A stretch of DNA of 64,000 nt from Anaerovorax odorimutans DSM 5092 (GTDB lineage: Bacteria > Bacillota > Clostridia > Peptostreptococcales > Anaerovoracaceae). Positions 8,286 through 15,480 of this stretch are shown here, piece after piece. The position numbers and the translations under genes are program-made. Position 1 is the first letter of the stretch. Each line of letters begins with the position of its first letter. The notes below the pieces were generated by a model. The model searched no databases and had not been told where the DNA came from. It saw nothing but the letters and a program-made list of their open reading frames with translations. The DNA lies in the NCBI RefSeq assembly GCF_000426305.1, contig NZ_KE384518.1:124001-188000 (forward strand), in the 5' to 3' direction.

Positions 8286-8450
8286 TTAATAATTTCTATT
8301 ATTGTTTCTTTGTCTTTTTCTTGCTGCTCTGCATTCAGGGCATCTTACTGGTTCGTTTTCGAAACCTTTTTCTTTATAGAATTCCTGTTCGCCTACTGTA
8401 AAAGTAAACTCAGCACCACAATCCTTGCAAACAATTGTCTTGTCTTCCAT
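8286..8450 (-). CDS. Small zinc-ribbon protein
   Basis: A 54-residue protein too short for ordinary gene calling. It begins MEDKTIVCKDCGAEF and has two CxxC pairs, Cys8/Cys11 and Cys37/Cys40 ('RCPEC'), arranged as a treble-clef or zinc-ribbon metal site, then a basic tail (RAARKRQRNN). Proteins of this pattern (a 'CxDCGxEFxFxxGEQEFYxEKGF' motif) are widespread in Firmicutes and are annotated only as zinc-ribbon domain proteins; I know of no assigned function. An excellent GGAGG ribosome site lies 8 bases before the ATG and a terminator directly follows, so it is a free-standing, probably well-expressed gene. Confidence 0.85.
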   Translation of the reverse strand: MEDKTIVCKDCGAEFTFTVGEQEFYKEKGFENEPVRCPECRAARKRQRNNNRNY

Positions 8451-8738
8451 ATATCTTACCTCCTTAATAAAATTGGATTTCTATTTCATTTCCGTTTAAC
8501 TCCAAAATATTAAAGAGTGTTTTGTTATGAAAAAAAATATCCTTAATGACTTATGTCATTTAGTTCATTATAACATAATTAAATAAAAATACAAGATTTC
8601 TTTTCAGAATTTTCCATAAAACTTTAGACAAAATTTGACATAAATTGCCCATCTGAATTTTAATAAAATATAGCATACATGTCTATTTTACTGTATACTT
8701 ATTTTGTTAATAATTAATTCCAAAGGAGTAGTATACGC

Positions 8739-10292
8739 ATGTTAAGAATAAATTTAAAAAAACTACAAAACGGAAGTGATATTCGTGGTATTGCTATAGA
8801 AGGAGTTTTGGGAGAATCTGTGAATCTTAATGAATTTACTGCCGGTCTGCTTGCTAAAGGCTTTGTTACATGGTTAAGTGAAAATACAGGTAAATCTGCC
8901 GAAAATTTAAAAATTTCCATAGGTCATGATTCGAGAATTTCCGCTTCTCAGCTGAAAAATACCTTGATACAAAATATGACTGACTGCGGCGTTTCAGTAA
9001 TTGACTGCGGCCTTTCATCTACCCCATCTATGTTCATGTCAACAATATTCCCTGACTTTACATGTGATGGTGCAGTTATGATTACTGCAAGTCATCTTCC
9101 TTATAATAGAAACGGCTTTAAATTTTTCAATAAAGATGGAGGATTAAATAAAAAGGATATTTCACAAATCATAACCTACGCAGAAGAGCTTGAAGAAAAT
9201 GATGCAAATGAAGCTTGCAACAAAGCCGTATCAGGAACAGTTATTCAAGCAGATTTAATTAAAGTTTATTCTGATTTTTTAAAAGACAAAATAAAGGAAG
9301 GTATAAATCATAAGACTAACTATGAAAAACCCCTGACAGGACTAAAAATATTAGTAGATGCAGGCAATGGTGCCGGAGGATTCTATGCAGACAAAGTTTT
9401 AGCACCTCTGGGAGCAGATACATCTTGCAGTCAATTTTTAGAACCTGATGGAACATTTCCTAATCATATACCAAATCCTGAAGATAAAGAAGCAATGGAA
9501 TCAATCTGCAGAGCAGTAATTAAAAGCAAAGCAGATTTTGGTTTGATCTTTGATACTGATGTAGATCGCTCCTCCGCAGTAGATAAACACGGCAATGAAA
9601 TCAACAGAAATTCTATTGTTGCCCTTGCATCAGCATTAGTTGCCGAAGTACATCCGGGAACTACTATTGTAACAGATAGTGTCACATCCGATGGACTTAC
9701 AGAATTTATTGAACAAAAATTAGGTTGTAAGCATTTACGATTTAAAAGAGGTTATAAGAATGTTATTAACGAATCAATCCGCCTAAATAACGAAGGTACT
9801 GACAGCCAGCTGGCAATTGAAACCAGCGGTCATGCAGCTTTAAAAGAAAACTATTTTTTAGATGATGGAGCTTATCTTGCAACTAAAATAGTTATCAAAG
9901 CAGCTAAATTAGCTATGGAAGGAAAGACTTTAGACAGTCTTATTGAGGATTTAAGGCAACCTATGGAATCTAAAGAATTCAGATTTGCAATCAGTGGGGA
10001 AAACTTTAGTGAATATGGTGATAATATCATATCAGAATTAGAATTATTTGCTCATGTTGGTCCTGGCATGACTGTTACATTTCCTAACTATGAAGGGGTA
10101 CGTATTTCTTTTGATACAAGCAATGGAAACGGCTGGTGTCTTTTAAGAAAATCTCTTCATGATCCCATTATGCCTATGAATATTGAATCTGACAGCCCTA
10201 ATGGCTGTAAAATAATATCAAATATACTTTATAGCTTCTTAAAAAAATATGATAGATTAAATCTTACAAAGATAGAAGATTTTATTAAATAA
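8739..10292 (+). CDS. Phosphohexomutase (phosphomannomutase/phosphoglucomutase family)
   Basis: A 517-residue alpha-D-phosphohexomutase that interconverts hexose 6- and 1-phosphates, feeding nucleotide-sugar synthesis. The phosphoserine loop 'TASHLPYNRNGFKFF' puts the catalytic serine at residue 118. The metal loop reads DTDVDRS (Asp272, 274, 276) instead of the usual DGDGDR, and the sugar-specificity loop is 'ETSGH'. Domain 4 has the phosphate-binding 'VRISFDTSNGNGWCLLR'. The altered metal loop still keeps all three aspartates, so activity is likely. AAGGAG lies about 10 bases before the ATG. Substrate (glucose, mannose or glucosamine) cannot be decided; a link to the surface-glycan genes is plausible. 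Confidence 0.88.
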   Translation: MLRINLKKLQNGSDIRGIAIEGVLGESVNLNEFTAGLLAKGFVTWLSENTGKSAENLKISIGHDSRISASQLKNTLIQNMTDCGVSVIDCGLSSTPSMFMSTIFPDFTCDGAVMITASHLPYNRNGFKFFNKDGGLNKKDISQIITYAEELEENDANEACNKAVSGTVIQADLIKVYSDFLKDKIKEGINHKTNYEKPLTGLKILVDAGNGAGGFYADKVLAPLGADTSCSQFLEPDGTFPNHIPNPEDKEAMESICRAVIKSKADFGLIFDTDVDRSSAVDKHGNEINRNSIVALASALVAEVHPGTTIVTDSVTSDGLTEFIEQKLGCKHLRFKRGYKNVINESIRLNNEGTDSQLAIETSGHAALKENYFLDDGAYLATKIVIKAAKLAMEGKTLDSLIEDLRQPMESKEFRFAISGENFSEYGDNIISELELFAHVGPGMTVTFPNYEGVRISFDTSNGNGWCLLRKSLHDPIMPMNIESDSPNGCKIISNILYSFLKKYDRLNLTKIEDFIK

Positions 10293-10336
10293 GGCTTATA
10301 AAATTATTATTGGAAAGCTTCCATATATAAATAAAA

Positions 10337-10375
10337 ACATCTAAAATCAAGACTTTATTTCTTGATTTTAGATGT
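10337..10375 (+). terminator. Long hairpin between the phosphohexomutase and the next gene
   Basis: A perfect 16-bp inverted repeat, ACATCTAAAATCAAGA with its complement and a 7-base loop, ends 8 bases before the ribosome site of the following gene. The T tract after it is short (CTTTT), so it could be a weak terminator or a leader attenuator. Confidence 0.55.
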
Positions 10376-10395
10376 ATACTTTTAAAGGAGAAAAT

Positions 10396-10884
10396 ATGAT
10401 AAAGGAGAATAAATTATTTTCATTGTTCTATATTATATGGATATTATTTTTAATTTTAGTAACATATTTATTTAAAACCGAAAATTTATTTCTAAAACAA
10501 ACTAATATTATTTACTCTATATTATTAATTTTAATACTAATACTATGCAACATATTTTTATTTAAAATATTTTCTTATCTTTTGCTTTTTAAAAAAGAGA
10601 AATCAAAAGATAATGCAACTACTTTTGAATCCGATACACTTTTATTAATAAATGATGATATACATGTAATCCCAAATAGAAAAAGTACCTTGATAATAAT
10701 GATTAAAGTTTTTCTAATCTTCAGCTGCTCTTTTAGTATTTTTTACTTATTCAGTGACGGCAATTCTACAATTTTATCATATTGTTTTTTTATTTCTAAC
10801 TTAATTATTGGACTTATGAGTACTTTAATATATCTAATTTATTCTATATATATTACTGTTAAGGATTTTAAACATTTATCATAA
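10396..10884 (+). CDS. Hypothetical membrane protein, four predicted helices
   Basis: A 162-residue protein that I do not recognise. Hydrophobic segments lie near residues 9-29, 38-62, 104-124 and 131-154, with a short charged loop (KKEKSKDNATTFESD) between the second and third that is probably cytoplasmic. It is very rich in Ile, Leu and Phe. The start at ATG 10396 is chosen because AAAGGAG is 5 bases upstream; an in-frame ATG at 10372 falls inside the preceding hairpin. It sits alone between two stem-loops. No function is assigned. Confidence 0.65.
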   Translation: MIKENKLFSLFYIIWILFLILVTYLFKTENLFLKQTNIIYSILLILILILCNIFLFKIFSYLLLFKKEKSKDNATTFESDTLLLINDDIHVIPNRKSTLIIMIKVFLIFSCSFSIFYLFSDGNSTILSYCFFISNLIIGLMSTLIYLIYSIYITVKDFKHLS

Positions 10885-10916
10885 TTTAAAAGAGGCATTA
10901 AGCGGCCTCTTTTAAA
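10885..10916. terminator. Bidirectional terminator
   Basis: TTTAAAAGAGGC pairs exactly with GCCTCTTTTAAA across an 8-base loop, between convergent genes. It can serve the membrane protein (plus) and the glyoxalase-like gene (minus). Confidence 0.8.
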
Positions 10917-10927
10917 TAATCCTTATA

Positions 10928-11296
10928 TTATCTCTTTGGAACAATCTCAACCCAGTAACCATCAGGATCTTCAATAAAATAAACACCAAAATGATTATTT
11001 TCAAAGCAGACTACTCCCATAGCTTTATGTTTAGCTAAGGCAGCCTCATAATCATCTGTAACAAATCCTATATGAATTTCATTATCTCCCAAATTATATG
11101 GTTCTTTTCGGTCTTTTAGCCATGTAAGTTCAATTTGATGTGTTGCATTTTCATTGGCAATAAACGATAAAATATAATTTCCGTCCTTGTCTGTTAAACG
11201 TCTTACTTCTTTCATACCTAAGGCTTCTTCATAAAATTTCAAAGAACGTTCTAAATCCAATACACTAATACAATTATGGGTCAATGTAAATCTCAT
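10928..11296 (-). CDS. Glyoxalase I-like VOC metalloenzyme
   Basis: A 122-residue vicinal-oxygen-chelate protein resembling lactoylglutathione lyase. It has two beta-alpha-beta-beta-beta modules: 'THNCISVLDLERSLKFYEEALGM' (about residues 5-27) and 'EIHIGFVTDDYEAALAKHKAMG' (about 72-93), ending 'YFIEDPDGYWVEIVP'. Metal ligands expected are His7, Glu56, His74 and Glu117, all present in the right places. Glyoxalase I detoxifies methylglyoxal as a thiol adduct; clostridia often use other thiols, so the thiol here is unknown. It is a single gene with a terminator behind it. Confidence 0.82.
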   Translation of the reverse strand: MRFTLTHNCISVLDLERSLKFYEEALGMKEVRRLTDKDGNYILSFIANENATHQIELTWLKDRKEPYNLGDNEIHIGFVTDDYEAALAKHKAMGVVCFENNHFGVYFIEDPDGYWVEIVPKR

Positions 11297-11380
11297 AACA
11301 TTATCCTCCTGTTTCTTATTGCCTTATTTTACACCTATTCATGCAAATTTTCCAGTTTTAATAAAAAAGTTTCAAAGTCA

Positions 11381-11731
11381 TCATATTTTTTCGTTTGCTT
11401 CATTACCTGATTCCTCTTTTTTAGAACTACATTGAATTGAAGTATCATTATAATTTTCCTCAAAATTTAATTCAAATTTCCAATCTAGTTTTTTTGAGAT
11501 TCTAAATAAAAACTCTATAGAAGGATTATATTCCCCACTTTCTAATTTTGAAACCATTGCTTGTGTTATATCTAACTTACTTGCCAAATCTTTTTGAGTC
11601 ATATTATGATCTAGTCTATAATTTATTATTTTACATGCAATATCAACAAGTATATTGGATAATTCAAATTCTTGTTTTGTTTCTTCATCAATATCATTAA
11701 AAAGATCCCAAGGATTTTTTAAAATATGCAT
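11381..11731 (-). CDS. HTH-XRE antitoxin (HigA-like)
   Basis: A 116-residue protein with an XRE helix-turn-helix at about residues 38-90: 'NMTQKDLASKLDITQAMVSKLESGEYNPSIEFLFRISKKL'. The N-terminal 35 residues (MHILKNPWDLFNDIDEETK) are acidic, and the C-terminal 20 are polar and probably flexible. A strong AGGAGGG ribosome site precedes the ATG. It begins 10 bases after the HigB-like gene, the toxin-first order of HigBA modules, and probably binds the toxin and represses the shared promoter. Confidence 0.8.
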   Translation of the reverse strand: MHILKNPWDLFNDIDEETKQEFELSNILVDIACKIINYRLDHNMTQKDLASKLDITQAMVSKLESGEYNPSIEFLFRISKKLDWKFELNFEENYNDTSIQCSSKKEESGNEANEKI

Positions 11732-11741
11732 ATTTTCCCTC

Positions 11742-11957
11742 CTAACCTTTAAAAAAATGGATTATTTTATTTTTTCTAATATTCCCAACTATTTTCTCAC
11801 TTTCATAATCAGATTTATTTTTTTCTTCAAAAACATTTAATAAAACTACCTTACTTATACTATTAATATTAATAAATGAAAATAAAATCCTTATATTCTT
11901 TTCTCCAAATAATCTAATACTATATAAGTTATCTTCTTCGACTAATTTCTCAAACAA
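11742..11957 (-). CDS. RelE/HigB-like toxin, N terminus uncertain or truncated
   Basis: The frame contains the core strands of the RelE/HigB (Gp49-like) fold: 'NLYSIRLFGEKNIRILFSF' followed by 'VVLLNVFEEKNKS', the region carrying the basic residues that cleave mRNA on the ribosome. The TTG at 11957 gives only 71 residues, whereas the family is about 95-120. The same frame stays open upstream to 12047 and adds a helix-like 'KYQKSLKFLEGLKERCYIGN', but offers no ATG or GTG, and the expected first beta strand is missing. Either it uses a non-standard start, or it is a 5'-damaged toxin. It is directly followed by the antitoxin. Confidence 0.6.
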   Translation of the reverse strand: MFEKLVEEDNLYSIRLFGEKNIRILFSFININSISKVVLLNVFEEKNKSDYESEKIVGNIRKNKIIHFFKG

Positions 11958-12027
11958 ATTACTATTTCCAATATAACATCTTTCCTTTAATCCTTCTAAA
12001 AACTTTAAACTCTTTTGATATTTTATT

Positions 12028-12060
12028 AAAATTATATAACTTATAAGTTATATTTGCAAC
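12028..12060 (-). promoter_or_regulatory. Toxin-antitoxin promoter with palindromic operator in its spacer
   Basis: On the minus strand TTGCAA is followed after exactly 17 bases by a perfect TATAAT. The spacer and edges hold the 20-base perfect palindrome ATATAACTTATAAGTTATAT (12034-12053), which an XRE antitoxin dimer could occupy and so block polymerase. Confidence 0.75.
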
Positions 12061-12145
12061 TTTTTATTGCTTTGGTTTATTTAGGAATATTTTACCATAA
12101 TTTTGCTAATAATGTAAATATATTTTCCAGAATTAATTGCATCAA

Positions 12146-12179
12146 AAAACCGTCAAGGTATAGATTCCTCGACGGTTTT
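12146..12179 (-). terminator. Terminator of the rplM-rpsI operon
   Basis: AAAACCGTCAAGG pairs with CCTCGACGGTTTT (one G-T pair) over an 8-base loop. It lies about 60 bases beyond the rpsI stop. Confidence 0.75.
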
Positions 12180-12236
12180 GGTTGATAACAAGCTTCTTTA
12201 AATATAAGCAAGCTTGTTTGTAATCCAATATAATAA

Positions 12237-12632
12237 TTAACGTTTTGAGAATTGTGAAGCTTTTCTAGCTTTCTTAAATCCGTATTTCTTTCTTTCCTTC
12301 ATTCTTGGATCTCTTGTTAAAAATCCTTTTGCTTTAAGTAAAGGTCTGAAAGCTTCTTTATCAACTACGCAAAGAGCTCTTGAAATACCATGTCTCAATG
12401 CTCCTGCTTGACCTGTAAAGCCACCGCCTCTTACAGTTGCGATTACGTCATACTTTCCTTCGCATCCTGCAACTTCAAAAGGTCTTTTTACTTCTCTTTT
12501 AACTATTTCCATACCGAAATAATCATCAAGAGGTTGTTTGTTTATAGTAATATCTCCTTTGCCAGGGATTAATCTTACTCTAGCAATGGATGATTTTCTT
12601 CTTCCTGTACCTTGGTACTGCATTTTAGCCAT
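12237..12632 (-). CDS. rpsI: 30S ribosomal protein S9
   Basis: A 131-residue S9 protein, full length. It begins '[21 protein letters not shown]' and ends with the conserved basic tail '[12 protein letters not shown]', which reaches the P-site tRNA in the small subunit. A GGGGAGGA ribosome site precedes the ATG. It follows rplM by 18 bases, the universal bacterial pairing. Confidence 0.98.
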   Translation of the reverse strand: MAKMQYQGTGRRKSSIARVRLIPGKGDITINKQPLDDYFGMEIVKREVKRPFEVAGCEGKYDVIATVRGGGFTGQAGALRHGISRALCVVDKEAFRPLLKAKGFLTRDPRMKERKKYGFKKARKASQFSKR

Positions 12633-12650
12633 TTTTGATTCCTCCCCTTA

Positions 12651-13079
12651 TTAAAATTCCCAAACTGTAGGTTTTTGTGCTTCATGCATATGTTCTGCAC
12701 CAGCATATACCTTAAGTTTTTTAAACATCTGTCTTCCTAATTTTCCGTTAGGCATCATACCTTTTACAGCATGTATAATAATTTCTTCCGGCTTTCTTTC
12801 TTGTAACTTTTCAAAAGTTAATTCACGAAGACCTCCTGGATATCCTGTATGTCTTTTGTAAATTTTATCAGTTCTCTTTTTACCAGTTACTTCAACCTTT
12901 TCAGCATTTATTATAATTACATAATCACCAGTATCAACATGTGGTGTAAAAATTGGTTTTCTCTTACCTCTTAATATTGAAGCTGCTTCGGTAGCTAATC
13001 TACCAAGAGTTTTGCCCTCAGCATCGATTATATACCATTTTCTTTCAACTTCATGAGGCTTTGCTATAAATGACTTCAT
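12651..13079 (-). CDS. rplM: 50S ribosomal protein L13
   Basis: A 142-residue L13, one of the early assembly proteins of the large subunit. Conserved segments are '[25 protein letters not shown]', '[12 protein letters not shown]', 'KRHTGYPGG' and '[22 protein letters not shown]'. It is first in the rplM-rpsI operon, behind a clear promoter and a structured leader of about 150 bases. An 'AGGAGAT' ribosome site lies upstream of the ATG. Confidence 0.98.
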   Translation of the reverse strand: MKSFIAKPHEVERKWYIIDAEGKTLGRLATEAASILRGKRKPIFTPHVDTGDYVIIINAEKVEVTGKKRTDKIYKRHTGYPGGLRELTFEKLQERKPEEIIIHAVKGMMPNGKLGRQMFKKLKVYAGAEHMHEAQKPTVWEF

Positions 13080-13080
13080 T

Positions 13081-13225
13081 TGTTAATATCTCCTCATTCA
13101 TTAAAGTAAATACAACTTGCCAGAGCGTTTCACCCCACCCTAGCGGCTTATTATATAAAAAAATCTGGGCTAATAGATTTTTTCCTTTAAAATCTAAGTA
13201 TTGCTTTGAATCTATGCAATACGCA
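13081..13225 (-). promoter_or_regulatory. Candidate L13-type leader / attenuator of rplM-rpsI
   Basis: Between promoter and rplM the minus-strand transcript can form three elements. First is a 7-bp hairpin, GTATTGC/GCAATAC. Second is a terminator-like stem, AAAAAATCT...AGATTTTTTT (about 13160-13185), whose 5' arm can instead pair with an earlier TTAGATTTT. Third, close to the gene, is a GCC...GGC-closed element containing GGGTGGGGTGAAA. Ribosomal-protein leaders upstream of rplM that bind L13 are known in Firmicutes; I assign this one by position and structure only. Confidence 0.5.
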
Positions 13226-13231
13226 TTAAAA

Positions 13232-13260
13232 ATTATAATATAAATAAACTACAAAGTCAA
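13232..13260 (-). promoter_or_regulatory. Promoter of rplM-rpsI
   Basis: TTGACT (13255-13260) and TATAAT (13232-13237) on the minus strand with exactly 17 bases between them, a near-consensus sigma-A promoter. Confidence 0.85.
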
Positions 13261-13314
13261 GATTATTATTACAATGAAGACATAATTTTATGATTCATTT
13301 ATGAATATCTTAAT

Positions 13315-14061
13315 TTATAAACTTAAAGTACTCTCATCCTTTGACATATTATCATTTTCATGTTCTCTTAAAATCAAATCATCATTTTTATCTTCCGTAG
13401 CCTTAGCTTCCAAAGTATCATTCTTTGTGTTTATATGGTCATTCACGCCCTCTAATTTAGAAGAAATTGTTTTACTTATATCATTAATTCTGTTTTCTAA
13501 TTCCGAAAGTTTTGTTTTTTTACTTTCTAAAGCCTTATTTCCATCAGTTTCAATTTCACTAGCCCAAACTTTTGCCTGACCTTCCATTTTAGTTTTAGCA
13601 GAAGAAACTGCATTAACATGTGAAAGATTATTTTTCAGAGAAACAATATTATTTAATTTTTCATTCTCTAAGTCATCCTCACTCTTCTTATCATTTGTAT
13701 TATCCATATTGCTTTTTTCTTGTTTATCTGTTTCTTCTGTTATGGATTTAGCTATTTGTTCATCAATATTTTTAAGCTGCTCATCATATGATTCGAGCTG
13801 AGTTTTGATACTTTCTATGGAACCACCATTTTCTAAAGTTCTTCCCATAAGGTCATTTTTACTTTTAATTATATTTTGTTTCTGTTTCATCAAAGATTCA
13901 ATCAAATTAAAGGCTTTTCCCCTTGAGCTTATGGAGGAAGTATCTTTTCTTTCCTGTTTTATTCCTTTAATCAAAGAATTATCACTCTGAGTTAACCTAT
14001 TATTAATACTATTCGGATTAATAAAACTGTTTCTTACTCCAATATCTATATTAACACGCAT
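13315..14061 (-). CDS. Hypothetical coiled-coil protein
   Basis: A 248-residue soluble, highly charged protein of unknown function, starting MRVNIDIGVRNSF. It has no signal peptide or membrane segment. Residues about 45-105 ('SRGKAFNLIESLMKQKQNII', 'GGSIESIKTQLESYDEQLKN') and about 130-225 are strongly heptad-like and predicted to be coiled coil. Ser/Asn/Asp-rich segments join them. The ATG at 14061 follows GGGGGATTAGGAAT; an in-frame TTG at 14082 lies inside the ribosome site. It is separate from the ABC operon behind it and from rplM ahead. Similar LMKQKQ/GGS-I-SIK proteins exist in clostridia to my recollection, but I cannot name a family. Confidence 0.65.
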   Translation of the reverse strand: MRVNIDIGVRNSFINPNSINNRLTQSDNSLIKGIKQERKDTSSISSRGKAFNLIESLMKQKQNIIKSKNDLMGRTLENGGSIESIKTQLESYDEQLKNIDEQIAKSITEETDKQEKSNMDNTNDKKSEDDLENEKLNNIVSLKNNLSHVNAVSSAKTKMEGQAKVWASEIETDGNKALESKKTKLSELENRINDISKTISSKLEGVNDHINTKNDTLEAKATEDKNDDLILREHENDNMSKDESTLSL

Positions 14062-14151
14062 ATTCCTAATCCCCCTTTTCAAATTAGCTTACAATTAATG
14101 TATCGACAACTTTATAACAAAAGTTAATATAACTTACTTTAATTAGTATTT

Positions 14152-15480
14152 TTATTCATTTCTTAAGCTTTCTAAAGCACTTAAACGCATTGCCCTTTTC
14201 GCTGGATAATAACCTGCAAGTAACCCTATTATGGTGGAAAAGCCAAGAGCCCCCAAAGCTACCCACCAAGGAATAATAGAAACAGTAGAACCATATCCTC
14301 CTGCAATTTCTCCAAGAGCCTGTCCCATCACTTCACTGAGCACAGTATTCATAAGAAGAGATAAGGTAAAGCTTATTATTAATCCTATTAGACCTCCTAT
14401 AAAGCCTATCATTCCTGCTTCCAGTAAAAACATCTTTCTGATGTCAGTTAAATTGGCACCGATTACCTTCATAACGCCTATTTCTTTTGTTCTTTCGTAG
14501 ATAGACATAATCATAGTATTAGTAATACCCAAAGCCGCAACAAATAATGAGATTCCTCCTATGCCACCTAAAATACCTTGTATCATGTTTGCTGTTTCTT
14601 GCATAGATTTCAGCCAGTCATTTAAGCTGCTCGTCTGAAATCCCATATCCCTTATTGCATTGCTTACATCTTCAACATCATTTATATTACCTACATATAC
14701 CATTGCATTTTCATAGCCTGTAGACTTACTTTTTTTGGGTTCTTTTTCAGCTCTGGCTGTATCCTGTTCGATTGCTTTCACTATATCCAATGGCATAAAA
14801 GCACTGTATGCCGAATCATCATTAGGATTTGCCAGTACGCCCACACACTTTGTCTTATATTCTTTATAGGTTATCTTTTCTTCATCTTTAGGTCTTTTTT
14901 GTCCGTAATATTCATCTGCCGTTATAATCATTTTATTAGTAATAACATCGACTTTAGGCTCATCACTCCATTCATTGCCTTGTGATTTTTTTGGATTGAA
15001 AAACATTAATGGAATTTGATTTCCCATTACCATAGTATATTTATCTCCAGTTCTTAAAAGCCTTCCATCTTGTAATTCATAGTTAAATTTCTGCATTACT
15101 TCGGGTCTGAGCCCTATGACTTCATTGTTGCAAATATATTTGCCAATAGCGAAAGTAAGATAAATGCTTTCTTTTGGTGACGCTGCATCTACACCTTCTA
15201 TTTTTTCAATTGCAGCAATAGCTTTATCATCTAAAACTGCAGGTTTACCATTATTCATACCACCCATCATCATACCACCATTACTGTATATATCTATTAA
15301 ATGCAGATTTCCATAACTTTCAATCTGTTCTTGAAAATTTGCAGAAAGGCCAAATCCAATGGACAGCATAACAACAATAGCACAAGTACCTACCACAACA
15401 CCAATTACAGCTAAAAAAGTTCTTGTTTTTCGCCTAAGCAAGTTGCGAATACCTAGACCAAATAAGTCTCGATTATTCAT
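14152..15480 (-). CDS. MacB/FtsX-type ABC transporter permease
   Basis: A 442-residue permease. Helix 1 (about residues 20-44, 'TFLAVIGVVVGTCAIVVMLS') is followed by a large extracytoplasmic MacB-PCD domain (about 45-300, with a Met/Gly-rich 'GGMMMGGMNNG' loop). Three C-terminal helices (about 305-432) make up the FtsX domain, including the 'YERTKEIGVMKVIGA' coupling motif. Such proteins are mechanotransmitters that act on extracytoplasmic substrates rather than classical transporters. The start overlaps the end of the secreted partner gene by 8 bases, so the two are translationally coupled, and the ATPase gene is first in the operon. Confidence 0.9.
   Translation of the reverse strand: MNNRDLFGLGIRNLLRRKTRTFLAVIGVVVGTCAIVVMLSIGFGLSANFQEQIESYGNLHLIDIYSNGGMMMGGMNNGKPAVLDDKAIAAIEKIEGVDAASPKESIYLTFAIGKYICNNEVIGLRPEVMQKFNYELQDGRLLRTGDKYTMVMGNQIPLMFFNPKKSQGNEWSDEPKVDVITNKMIITADEYYGQKRPKDEEKITYKEYKTKCVGVLANPNDDSAYSAFMPLDIVKAIEQDTARAEKEPKKSKSTGYENAMVYVGNINDVEDVSNAIRDMGFQTSSLNDWLKSMQETANMIQGILGGIGGISLFVAALGITNTMIMSIYERTKEIGVMKVIGANLTDIRKMFLLEAGMIGFIGGLIGLIISFTLSLLMNTVLSEVMGQALGEIAGGYGSTVSIIPWWVALGALGFSTIIGLLAGYYPAKRAMRLSALESLRNE

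Noticed and set aside
8310-8513. A 67-codon plus-strand frame
   Set aside because: It is the antisense of the zinc-ribbon gene, which has a far better ribosome site, motif and terminator.
13301-13579. A 92-codon plus-strand frame
   Set aside because: It overlaps the coiled-coil protein gene in antisense, and has no ribosome site.
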